DNA of 64,000 bases, taken from NCBI GenBank assembly GCA_006384855.1, contig VCJN01000965.1, positions 62,001-126,000 on the forward strand, written 5' to 3'. Position numbers and translations under genes: made by a program. Under the pieces are notes generated by a model, which saw only the letters and a list, made by a program, of their open reading frames with translations, was not told the DNA's origin and did no database searches. Positions 56,074 to 64,000 of the stretch are shown here, piece by piece (positions within the stretch are counted from its first letter, which is position 1; every line of letters starts with the position of its first letter). This stretch comes from Tetraselmis striata (taxonomy: Eukaryota > Chlorophyta > Chlorodendrophyceae > Chlorodendrales > Chlorodendraceae).

Positions 56074-56179
56074 ATTTTGGCGGTTTATCAGATTGGGCTG
56101 AAATTTAGTGCGATGGAAAGCCCTTTACTTGCGCTTTCCAACGCAATAATTTACAGCCCAATCCAATAAAACGCTGAAA
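56074..56179. repeat. Imperfect palindrome, arms about 47 bp
   Basis: The left arm TTATCAGATTGGGCTGAAAT and GTGCGATGGAAAGC pair with the inverted right arm (TTATTGGATTGGGCTGTAAA, TTGCGTTGGAAAGC); loop about 12 bases (CCTTTACTTGCG). It could be a very short MITE, a hairpin transcript or a recombination product. Confidence 0.7.
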
Positions 56180-57660
56180 TTTCATGGCATGTCAAAGTTA
56201 CCCCATGTTATGGTATCCCAGCCGACCCAATCACTGTGGGTGGGGGCGCATGATGGGGGCATGTAATTTGCCCTTCCATGCAAGCTCCCAGGCGCGAGGA
56301 CCCCTTGGATAGGTCTCCACGTCGCGTGGACCCCGTCATTATTTTGGCTTTTCCCCTTGGATGATGGGTGACATGTGTTAAAACATGCGCGGAGCCTTGT
56401 GCAGCAGTGGCCACATTATTATTGTTGTCGACGGGGCCAATGAGCCCGCGCTTAGCCTACGGTGCGGGCGGTATAAGCATGCACCTATGGAATCGAAGGC
56501 ACTTTATGTGTGCTTATTTCACCCAGCGAGGTGCTGCGGCCAACGGCGCTTATCTTGCACCTTGGAAAATTGTGGGATGATTGGCCCCATCACGACGACG
56601 GCATTTCTGGCACACTATCATGGAAATGCCATGCATTGCATCGGTAGCGTGCATGGATTGGGCTCAAGCTCGGTCGTCTTACAGCGCATGCATACGTCCA
56701 CCCACCACCGGCAGCGTGCGGGGCTATGCGACGGATGGTAGCTAGTTAGCTACGCCGCCAACAAGTCGCCCCTTATTATTCATCGCTCGTTTTTTTTCTG
56801 TGGTTTTAGTAGCCATGTGCCAAACAATGCCATATTGCCGAAGAACAATTCTAAAAGTGCGATAACCGGGACGGGAGAAACGGCTGCCTCCTTGGCGTAG
56901 GAGACTTGCATACACTTGATTACAAGCAAGGCTCCATGGCCCCGCGGCCCCATGGCTTGGGCACCAAGGCGAGGATACGCGCGGATTTCTATGTAGAAAG
57001 ACTTATGTGGACTGGTGTATGTGCTGCGGAGGTGACATATATCATATACACATGCATATGAGCTGGAGAATCGGGTGACGATGCGCATCAGCAGATGGCA
57101 AGGAGCGCCTCGGGTGACAGGTACCCGGGTCATTATGTCTACATGTGACTGATTGAGGGGCTACTAGGTCTTGTAGGGTTTGGTCATCCTCTCACAATAA
57201 ATTGGTACGGGAGCGGTGTCGGACGTGCGCGCGCGTCATGAATACACGTTTTATGATTCAGATCCATAGCGTTTGACTATGCCCGCCAAATCGTCCCTTC
57301 CGTATAATATACACACAGACTGGTAGCGAGTATCGAGTACTTTCGATACTGGTACCGTAATGTATCTGCCCCACTATCTACGGTCGCTATTAAATTGTCG
57401 CGGCGGCATCATCGTGTCTCCGATTGGATTTTCTATCAAAGGCTGTTATCTTATGCTACGGTACCTGGCACAAGGCTAGGACTCCTAGGAGTAGTACGGG
57501 TACAGTCGCTATGCTCGCGTATATTACGCAGTTTTTTCTTACTGCTCAAGCGTGTGGGCGTACTGTTGGGGGCGGTAGGTAAATTGCGGTGACGCCGTAC
57601 AATTAGGGGTGACGAACTACACCAGGTACCCGTACCAGTACCAGTACTTTTAGTGATGTT
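56180..57660. other. No gene seen
   Basis: Only short frames, no domains and no strong repeats. Confidence 0.5.
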
Positions 57661-57663
57661 TAC

Positions 57664-57745
57664 ATGACGAGCTAGCAGCAGAAGGCGATATCAGGAAATC
57701 ACCAAAAAAAAGGGACAATCAGAAAGGTCCTCTACAGCGACTGCG
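57664..57745 (-). mobile_element. 5'-truncated non-LTR element, 3' end only
   Basis: About 80 bases matching the end of the nuclease ORF and its 3' flank at 16965-17046 (AGAAAGGTCCTCTACAGCGA and AGCAGAAGGCGATATC shared). Severe 5' truncation is the usual outcome of target-primed reverse transcription. Confidence 0.6.
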
Positions 57746-57779
57746 GGTTTTACCAGTACTTTTTGTAGTAGGTGGATTT

Positions 57780-57915
57780 ACTGTTATTACTGCCTTTTTT
57801 GTAATTCACACCAGTACCTGTCAGATCTCCAGGTGTGCTGATCTTTAGTACTGCTTCTAGCAGTAGGTGGATTTGTTACTGTCCTTCTTGTAATTCACTA
57901 CACCAGTCCCTGGTA
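57780..57915 (+). repeat. Interspersed repeat family A, two copies in tandem
   Basis: TTTTGTAATTCACACCAGTA at 57797-57816 and a variant (CTTCTTGTAATTCACTACAC) about 80 bases later, with GTGTGCTGATCTTTAGTACTGC between them. Confidence 0.65.
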
Positions 57916-57973
57916 TCAAAACGGACAGGGTATCGACGTACCCGGGTAATTGCTTGGGACTGAAAAGCGAACA

Positions 57974-58012
57974 GGGGGGGGGGGGAAGGGGGGGGGGGGG
58001 GGGGGGGGGGGG
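57974..58012 (+). repeat. G12 and G25 tracts separated by AA
   Basis: Perfect G runs at 57974-57985 and 57988-58012. The flanking GTTTCACAAGGAACGT block (58016-58031) recurs at 58290, just inside the DIRS-like ORF end. Confidence 0.9.
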
Positions 58013-58291
58013 CAGGTTTCACAAGGAACGTCTTGTTTGCCGAAGAATGCCAGGTCTGGTTACAGGTTGTGATAATCAGGAATTTGCAGGCATACAATCC
58101 CACAGCCATGGAGGGTTGGGCGAGCTGTGGTGCGCTCGATGGAGCGTGCCACAGCAAAGGAGAGTGACCGGTCGGTCCGCCGTGAAGGCAGGTGGTGGCT
58201 CTGACCGGCCCCCGCAATCGTGCGCGCGCGCACACGCGCTACGGGCTATCTCGTACAGGTAGAGAAACCATATAAACTAGTTTAGAACATT

Positions 58292-60190
58292 TCACAAGGA
58301 ACGTTTGGTTTGCCGACTAGAAAATGCCGGGCGCAGCAGGCCACGGGCGGGGGTCACGGCGGGAATGTTGAAGGCGACGACAGGCCAGCGGGGTGCGCCC
58401 ACGGGAAGGCGGTCGCCGGTACGGCCAGGAATGAAGAGGTCGTGGCGCGGCTTCCAAGAGCGCATGTCGGAGCACATCTCCGAGAGGAGCTGGTACCAAG
58501 CTTTGTCAGGCCAGTAGGGAACAATGACGACGGCTGGGGCACCGCTGGACTCAAGTTTGGAGACTAGATCGCCGATGAGGTTCCACGGAGGGTTACACCA
58601 GTTACGTTCGCAACGCCATGCAGCGTCGGAGAGGCGCAGGGCGTCGACGGCCTCGCACCGCGGGTCACGCCAGCGGGCGTTGTAGCGGGGTAGGAGGGCG
58701 TTTTCAGAAGTCGCGAAGCGGTCGATGGTGCAGGCGCCCCATTTAGCAGTGAGCGAGGCGAATCGACGAGGGTTGAACTGCCAGTCGTCGCAATCAACCT
58801 CGCGACTAAGGCGGTCAGCCCAGATATTCGCCGCAGAACGGATGTAACGCACGGAAAGGGTGATGCCGTGCGTGTCCATGAGGTACCACGTTTTGCGTAG
58901 CTCAGGCATGAGGCGTGGAGAGCGAGAGGTGAGGTTAGTGAGGACGCCGACAACCGCTTGGTTATGAACGTGCAAGCGCATGTGGCGATTCTGGAGCATG
59001 GGGAGGAAGGACTCGATAGCCAAGCGGACGGCTTTGAGCTCTTTCAGGGTAATGTGCGCATTGCGGTCATCGTCGTACCAAAAACCCCGAGCTTCACGGT
59101 GCTCGTTCAAAACGGCACCCCAGCCGTACGACGAACTGTCGACATGTAGGTATCCGGTTTCGACGGGGCGGTTAATGGGACGGCCGTTGTGTTGGGTGGG
59201 CACACCCACCCACCATTGCAGATCGCGTTCGAGCTGGCGGGGTAAGCTTGCTTTGTCGCGGCCGGATCAAGAGTCGCGCGTCTTGAGCACATCATGCAGC
59301 TCACGAAGGGAGAAACGGGCAGGGGCAATGGCCAAGTAGACAAATTGGCATCTGCCCGCGAGAGCGGCCAACTCGCGAGCTGGCAACCACCGACGATCGC
59401 GTTTTGCTCGTTGGATCAGGCGTTTGGCCGCGCGAGCAATGCTGGCGAGTTTCTCAGCGGGCGCGCGAAGAGTAGGTGACCCCGATGTGTCAATTTCTAA
59501 CCCCAGGTGCACGAGCTTCTGGGTGGGCTCCCACACGCCCTTGTTAGGGTTGCGCAGCAGACCAAAGTCCGAGAGGTGGCGTTCGACGTAGTCACGTTGC
59601 CTGATGGCCTCAGCCTGAGTCCGAGCTAGAAACAGGAAATCGTCCATGTAGGGCAACATGCGCAGGCCAAATCGTCGCCGGGGAATAGGTGTGCCGTCTG
59701 CTTCACGACGCAATGCCCTAGTGAGGACGTTGGTGAATTGGCAGAAGTAATAGGGGGACAGAGACCAGCCCATGGGAAGGCCAGCCAGTCGGTACAGAGT
59801 GCCGCGGTAATCGACAGTGAAAAAATCCCTGTCCTCAGGGGCGATTCCAACCGCGTAAAACCCGTCCTGTTGGTCCATCTGCAACATGTCGTCCCCAGGG
59901 CGCGCCAGGTTGCGTAAATGCGAAAGCGTCTCAAACGAAAGATCGCGCGTCTCGCAATAGCGGTTCAGGGGGCGAAGGTCAATGATGAGCCTCCATTTGT
60001 TTGTTCCAGGCTTAGGAACCAGGAACAGCCGGGACACCCATTTTGCGCAGTAGCCTCGCTCCCAGGCCCCAACGGCCAGGAGGCGAGCCAATTCACCGTC
60101 CATAAACTCCAGTTGAGCAGGAGTAGTGTTATACTCCATTTCCCTATAGCCATAATGTTCTGCTATACTAGCAGGTATAACTCCCCGCAA
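58292..60190 (-). pseudogene. DIRS-like retroelement ORF: RT, RNase H, Dam-like methyltransferase; one in-frame TGA
   Basis: One minus-strand frame broken only by a TGA at 59267-59269. RT part (59270-60190): WVSRLFLVPKPGTNKWRLII, DLRPLNRYCE, MLQMDQQDGFYAVGI (catalytic Asp), LPMGWSLSPYYFCQ and LPYMDDFLFLA. After the TGA: RDLQWWVGVPTQ, RNase H with LHVDSSSYGWGAVL (Asp) and LKELKAVRLAI (Glu), but LHVHNQAVVGV where VDN is usual, so one catalytic Asp is lost. Then a Dam-like adenine methyltransferase fold: WGACTIDRFATSENALLPRY, NWCNPPWNLIGDL (NPPY-like motif) and AVVIVPYWPDKAWYQLL. This domain order is that of DIRS elements (such as Volvox Kangaroo). The tyrosine recombinase expected downstream is not found. 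The left (5') end abuts the gypsy LTR at 60222. Confidence 0.85.
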
Positions 60191-60221
60191 AGGTAGTACG
60201 ACTACGCATCCGCGGAGTCGC

Positions 60222-60539
60222 TGTACATATTAGTATTGCGGGCGTAAATATTAGTAGTATAAGGCCGAAGACTGTTCTGGAATTCTCTAGAGTTCTCTGA
60301 CTCAAGCCTTACGTGGCTAACACAGCACGGGTATCCCATGACACCCGGCTAACATAGCACAGGTATGACTATGACCTCGGCGGGTATAAATACCGCCTCG
60401 GACAAGTCTACTAGGTAGAATTCAGAGACAGAACTATAACCCAGGAACCCCTGTAACCAGAAGAGATTGGCCATACTTTCTAAATCCTTCCGCTGCATCC
60501 TAAAGGGCCTAAAGAACAGGCTTAAGCTAGAGCCTAACA
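60222..60539 (+). repeat. Probable 5' LTR of the Ty3/gypsy element
   Basis: Inferred limits: starts TGTACATATT and ends CTAACA, the TGT...ACA ends usual for LTRs, about 318 bp. A TATAAA lies at 60385-60390 inside GGGTATAAATACC. Two bases after the proposed end is a possible primer-binding site. The 3' LTR is outside the window, so the borders are not proven. Confidence 0.5.
60385..60390 (+). promoter_or_regulatory. TATA box in the probable LTR
   Basis: TATAAA within GGGTATAAATACC, about 190 bases before the gag ATG, at the position expected for an LTR promoter. Confidence 0.5.
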
Positions 60540-60541
60540 CT

Positions 60542-60553
60542 TGGTTTCGGAGC
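60542..60553 (+). promoter_or_regulatory. Possible primer-binding site
   Basis: TGGTTTCGGAGC differs at two positions from the initiator-Met tRNA complement TGGTATCAGAGC as it occurs in plant retrotransposons. Its place right after the proposed LTR end supports the call. Confidence 0.4.
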
Positions 60554-60578
60554 TTAGACAGCGGTAAGCGACGTAAAG

Positions 60579-61738
60579 ATGGCTACACCAGGAGAGACAC
60601 CACCTGAGGACAGCGGAAGCTTTCCGGTAGCGGCCACTGCCGGCGAAGCACAGCCGATTCCGCTCGAAGGAGGTCAAGAGGGCACGCAACCAACCCTCGC
60701 AAACATGATGAGCATGCTTCAACGACTAGCCGACCGAGTCGAGACTATGTCGACGGAGCAAGCGAAGATGCAAGAAGTAGCGCAAGCTACGACGGCGGCA
60801 ACGGCGGAGATTCGCCGCTCGGACGAGTACGTGCGACAAGGCTTCAGTCATTTCGACGACCGAGTGAACCGGAGCCGAGTTGTAGAGCAGCAGATGCGAG
60901 ACCAGCTTCGTTATGCCCGGACCAGCGACATGCATGGACACATGCCGAGCGATGTGAAACCAGCGAAGATCGAGAAGCTATCGACTACGAATATCGACGA
61001 GCTACGGAACTGGTTTCGTCATGCACGGGCTACCTGAAATATCACAATGTAAACCCGGAGGAACCTCGTAGCGTGTACTGGGCATCTGGCTATTTTCACG
61101 GACCCGTATCCAAGTGGTGGTACGCGCAAGTGGCGAGTACGCACGACGAAATTGGCGGCGGTTTTACCGGTATTACGCACATGGAGGCGGCACTAATCAC
61201 CGAATTCTGTGGACGTACACCGGCGAAGCCAGCTCGTATCAATCTGGATCGCGCGACACAGCGGACTACATTACAGAAGTACGCGAATTATTTCCGCGAG
61301 CAACTACTGGAGTTACCCCATCGTCACGAGGAAGATAATGTACATGACTTCCAGCGCGGACTGAAACCCCATATTCGAAAGGAAGTGGCCCTGAAAAACC
61401 CTAAGACCCTGGCAGAAGCTGTACAGTCAGCTCTGGCTGTTGAAGCTGCGGAGCGGGAGACAGATGTGCACCGCGAGATCCGTCGCGAGCGCCTAAACAT
61501 CATGGACGACGATGGCGACGACGACGAGCAGTACTACAGCAGTGCTGAGGGTGAAGCTACAGAACAAGAAGACGACCTGTTGATGGCGCGGCGATTGACC
61601 GAGGAGGAGTTTGAGAGATTTAAGAAGGAGGGACGCTGCTTTATCTGCAGGGCGAAAGGTCATGTTGCGTCCGCGTGCCCGAGCAAGAAGAAGAAGATTT
61701 CCGAGTATCGACCCAGAAAGACCCGGCCGGGAAACTAA
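60579..61738 (+). pseudogene. Ty3/gypsy gag with zinc knuckle, one frameshift
   Basis: The ATG at 60579 opens 152 codons (QRLADRVETMSTEQAKMQEV, a coiled coil; then STTNIDELRNWFRHARAT) ending at a TGA at 61035-61037. The protein continues in another frame from about 61034 (LKYHNVNPEEPRSVYWASGY) through the capsid-like region (KWWYAQVAS, ALITEFCGRTPAKPARINLD, YANYFREQLLELPHRHEEDN, DFQRGLKPHIRKEVALKNPK) to a CCHC zinc knuckle (CFICRAKGHVASAC) and a TAA at 61736-61738. A single small indel explains the frame change. The retrotransposon Gag identity is clear; the copy is broken. Confidence 0.82.
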
Positions 61739-61741
61739 GAC

Positions 61742-62866
61742 GTGAGTCGGCCGCGCGGCGCGCGACAGGGTGAAGGACTGTCCCCTAAAACGGCTCGCGA
61801 GACTGCAGAAGTACAGCCCTCGTATCCTCGAACGACACCGAGGCATGATTTCCTCCACAAGGATTTCAGCGACTGGATGGTACATCGCGAATTATTTCAC
61901 GAGTACACGAAGAAATACGGACCCTGCGACCTGGACGGAGCTTGCGATAATGACGGCCTCAATTCTCAAGTTTCTGGTAGTTTTTGCTGTCCGACGCGCC
62001 CATTTCAGGAACAGGATCTCGGAGAATATCGGCGTATTTGGCTAAATGCCCCGTATGACCGAATTGAAGAATTTTTGGGCCACTACCTTCGACAGAAGTT
62101 ATTGCATCCGCATCTACGAGCAATTATTGTGGTCCCAAAATGGTCGCGTAAGCCGTGGTTTCGACTACTTAGAAATTTTCGTCTGGTGGATGAGTTGCCA
62201 GCGGAGACTTCTGTGTTTACGTGTCCAACGAACGATGGCATAGAAGGTGCGAGACAAGATGTTGGCCCCACTCGATGGGCGACACGGATCTACGCTGACG
62301 ATGGCGCCGGCGTACGGTTCCTACCGCAGCACCTGAGAACCCCACCGAAGCATGAGTGGACGCACTCGAAGGTTCTAGTAACCGATGGAAGACGAGTGCT
62401 TCTGACTGTAGAAGACAGCGGACTGATTTGGTTTCCAGAAGGCAAGCGCGGCGACACGGACGCGACGCCGGAGACAACAGCAGTACGACGATTACTCGAG
62501 CAAACTGGGTACCGGGTACAGGAGAGCAATCTACGGTACCTCGGCACTCAGCGGACGGGAGACAACCGGTGTCCTGTATACCTGTATCGCGCTCGTCGTA
62601 ATATTGTACCTACGAAGACCCCTTTGAACCGTGCACTATGGACAACCTGGAAGAAATTATTGGAGGCACGAAGTACGGGTTATCTGGAGACGGAGACAGT
62701 ACGCTACCCACTACGGTACGAAAGCTTTGGCGAACAAATTGATGAATATGTCAACCGTAACGTCCGACTACCTGGCGAAGACTCCACATCGCGTTTGTGC
62801 AACGTATCTTCACCGAGTGGTACCCGACTACTGACTATTACTGGCGAATTGCGAGGACGACACTGA
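61742..62866 (+). CDS. Dam-like methyltransferase + Nudix-like region at the N-terminus of gypsy pol
   Basis: 374 codons in the same frame as the end of gag and the protease; only the gag TAA separates them. Residues 46-165 match the Dam-type adenine methyltransferase pattern: YGPCDLDGACDNDGLNSQ, IWLNAPYDRIEEFLGHYL (NAPY in place of NPPY) and RAIIVVPKWSRKPWFRLL. The neighbouring DIRS-like element has the same three blocks with matching spacing. Residues 205-300 look like a Nudix fold: KVLVTDGRRVLLTVE, LIWFPEGKRGDTD and TTAVRRLLEQTGY; the Nudix box REUxEE is RRLLEQ and the upstream Glu is Ala, so hydrolase activity is doubtful. The first in-frame ATG falls at residue 46, so expression may need readthrough of the gag stop. 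The last residues (LLTITGELRGRH) belong to the protease domain. Two domains by pattern; not checked by search. Confidence 0.6.
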   Translation: MSRPRGARQGEGLSPKTARETAEVQPSYPRTTPRHDFLHKDFSDWMVHRELFHEYTKKYGPCDLDGACDNDGLNSQVSGSFCCPTRPFQEQDLGEYRRIWLNAPYDRIEEFLGHYLRQKLLHPHLRAIIVVPKWSRKPWFRLLRNFRLVDELPAETSVFTCPTNDGIEGARQDVGPTRWATRIYADDGAGVRFLPQHLRTPPKHEWTHSKVLVTDGRRVLLTVEDSGLIWFPEGKRGDTDATPETTAVRRLLEQTGYRVQESNLRYLGTQRTGDNRCPVYLYRARRNIVPTKTPLNRALWTTWKKLLEARSTGYLETETVRYPLRYESFGEQIDEYVNRNVRLPGEDSTSRLCNVSSPSGTRLLTITGELRGRH

Positions 62867-64000
62867 AAAATACTGGTGGACTCTGGTGCAACCGAAAATT
62901 TTGCGAGTACTGAATGGGTACAATAGCATCAGTGCCCTACAGTATCCGGAGGAAAACACCGTATAAAACTGGCGAACGGCAGTATGAGTACCAGTACCAA
63001 ACGGCTGAGGAGCGAAGTACTTACCGTAGGAGCTTTCGACTATAAATTGGACGCTATAGTTACAGACCTGGAGAAATTCGACATTATTCTCGGACAACCT
63101 TGGCTGGAAACAGTTAATCCTGACATTGACTGGACTGCTAAAATTATCAAACACCGGAAGACTGGACAACACATTGCTACAGCGGAACAGTATACAGTAC
63201 CTACGACGGTTTACCATCTGGACGCGGCTAAGATGTCGAAGGAGCTGAGGAAGAGTCGCGGCGAGGAACTGTTTGCTGTTGCGGTACGCGAGGTGTTCGA
63301 TGCGGTAGCTGAGCTGCGCACGGACCAGTCGACCGAGTGGACCGAGGAGCTCAAGGAGTCCCTTATGGAGTTTGCAGACATCATCGCGGAGCCTACTGAC
63401 CTGCCACCGGAGCGCGAGTTCGACTTTGAGATCAACCTGGAAAGTGATGAACCCCCCAAGGAACGAACGTACCGTATGTCACCAGCGGAGTTGCAGGAGG
63501 TACGGTCTCAACTGGAGGAATTGTTGGCAAAAGGGTGGATTCGTCCGTCCAAGTCAAACTACGGCGCCCCAATTTTATTTGTGCGTAAGAAAGACGGCAC
63601 TCTGCGCGCGTATGTGTGTGGACTACCGTAAATTGAATGACCTTACGAAGAAAGACCGGACCCCGCTTCCTCGTATCGACGAATTATTGGACTCATTGCA
63701 TGGTGCGACTATTTTCAGTACTCTGGACCTGTATAAAGGCTACCATCAAGTACGAATTAAACCGGAAGACATCCACAAAACAGCGTTCCGGACACACTAT
63801 GGACTCTACGAGTACTGTGTGTTACCTTTCGGCTTGACAAACGCCCCAGCTGGATTCCAGACTATGATGAACCGTGTTTTGAGCCCATATCTCGGCAAAT
63901 TCTGCGTGGTATACCTGGACGACGTGCTGATCTACAGCAAGACAGCTGAAGAGCATCTCGAGCACATCAGATTGGTGCTACGGGAGTTGCAACGACACCA
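62867..64000 (+). pseudogene. Ty3/gypsy protease and reverse transcriptase (runs off window), stops and a frameshift
   Basis: Directly after the TGA at 62864-62866 the same frame reads KILVDSGATENFAS, the retropepsin active site, then hits a TAG near 62918-62920 and resumes through FDYKLDAIVTDLEKFDIILG (protease flap/end, ILGQPWL), a linker, and the RT start: RTYRMSPAELQEVRSQLEEL and GWIRPSKSNYGAPILFVRKK. At about 63615, in a TG repeat, the frame shifts; the next frame gives VDYRKLNDLTKKDRTPLPRI, LDLYKGYHQVRI, THYGLYEYCVLPFGLTNAPA and VVYLDDVLIYSKTAEEHLEH (YLDD at 63912-63923). RNase H and integrase would follow outside the window. Clear Ty3/gypsy RT; the copy is not functional as read. Confidence 0.88.

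Noticed and set aside
61025..61040. Programmed frameshift in gag
   Set aside because: No slippery heptamer or clear downstream structure seen, and the element has other disruptions, so a mutation is simpler.
1..64000. CRISPR arrays, bacterial operons, rRNA genes
   Set aside because: No regularly spaced repeats of suitable size, no Shine-Dalgarno-linked gene runs and no rRNA-like stretches.

Overview
This window is nuclear DNA of a eukaryote, most likely a green alga, although I cannot name the species. The evidence is spliced genes with GT-AG and probable GC-AG introns, several retrotransposon classes (Ty3/gypsy, DIRS-like, Ty1/copia remnants, non-LTR elements), a tRNA-derived SINE, a MITE, and CG-1/IPT (CAMTA-type) transcription factor genes. 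A TGTAA poly(A)-type signal follows each of the four intact host genes, as is usual in chlorophytes. No bacterial operons, CRISPR arrays, rRNA genes or intact tRNA genes were seen. Perfect G or C homopolymers of about 14 to 30 bases occur at more than 20 places.

Layout. 0.1-3.9 kb: a non-LTR retrotransposon ORF (reverse transcriptase plus C-terminal nuclease-like region) broken by one TAG. 4.8-6.1 kb: intronless CG-1/IPT gene 1 (+). 7-19.5 kb: mostly repeats, including a 2-kb direct-repeat pair, a nested inverted-repeat (foldback) element at 14.9-16.9 kb, the nuclease end of another non-LTR element (minus, 17.0-18.1 kb) and a 272-bp MITE at 19.2 kb. 20-27 kb: a copia RNase H remnant, a decayed coiled-coil ORF and a decayed non-LTR RT. 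29.2-32.4 kb: a six-exon coiled-coil protein gene (+). 33.4-37.7 kb: a multi-exon aldo/keto-reductase-like gene (minus), convergent with the coiled-coil gene. 38-41 kb: a tandem duplication and a SINE. 45.0-46.3 kb: intronless CG-1/IPT gene 2 (minus). 47.4 kb: a second SINE. 47.9-53.4 kb: decayed ORFs of a possible DNA-transposon family and a tandem duplication. 58.3-60.2 kb: a DIRS-like element (minus; RT, RNase H, Dam-like methyltransferase). 60.2-64.0 kb: a Ty3/gypsy element (+) running off the window.

The most unusual content is in the gypsy element. Between gag and protease, in the pol reading frame, it carries about 370 residues that read as a Dam-like adenine-methyltransferase domain joined to a Nudix-like domain. 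The neighbouring, unrelated DIRS-like element carries the same Dam-like fold after its RNase H. Other points of note are the two CAMTA-like genes lacking ankyrin and IQ regions, an AKR that has apparently lost two of its four catalytic residues, and C-homopolymers placed just inside the 5' ends of introns.
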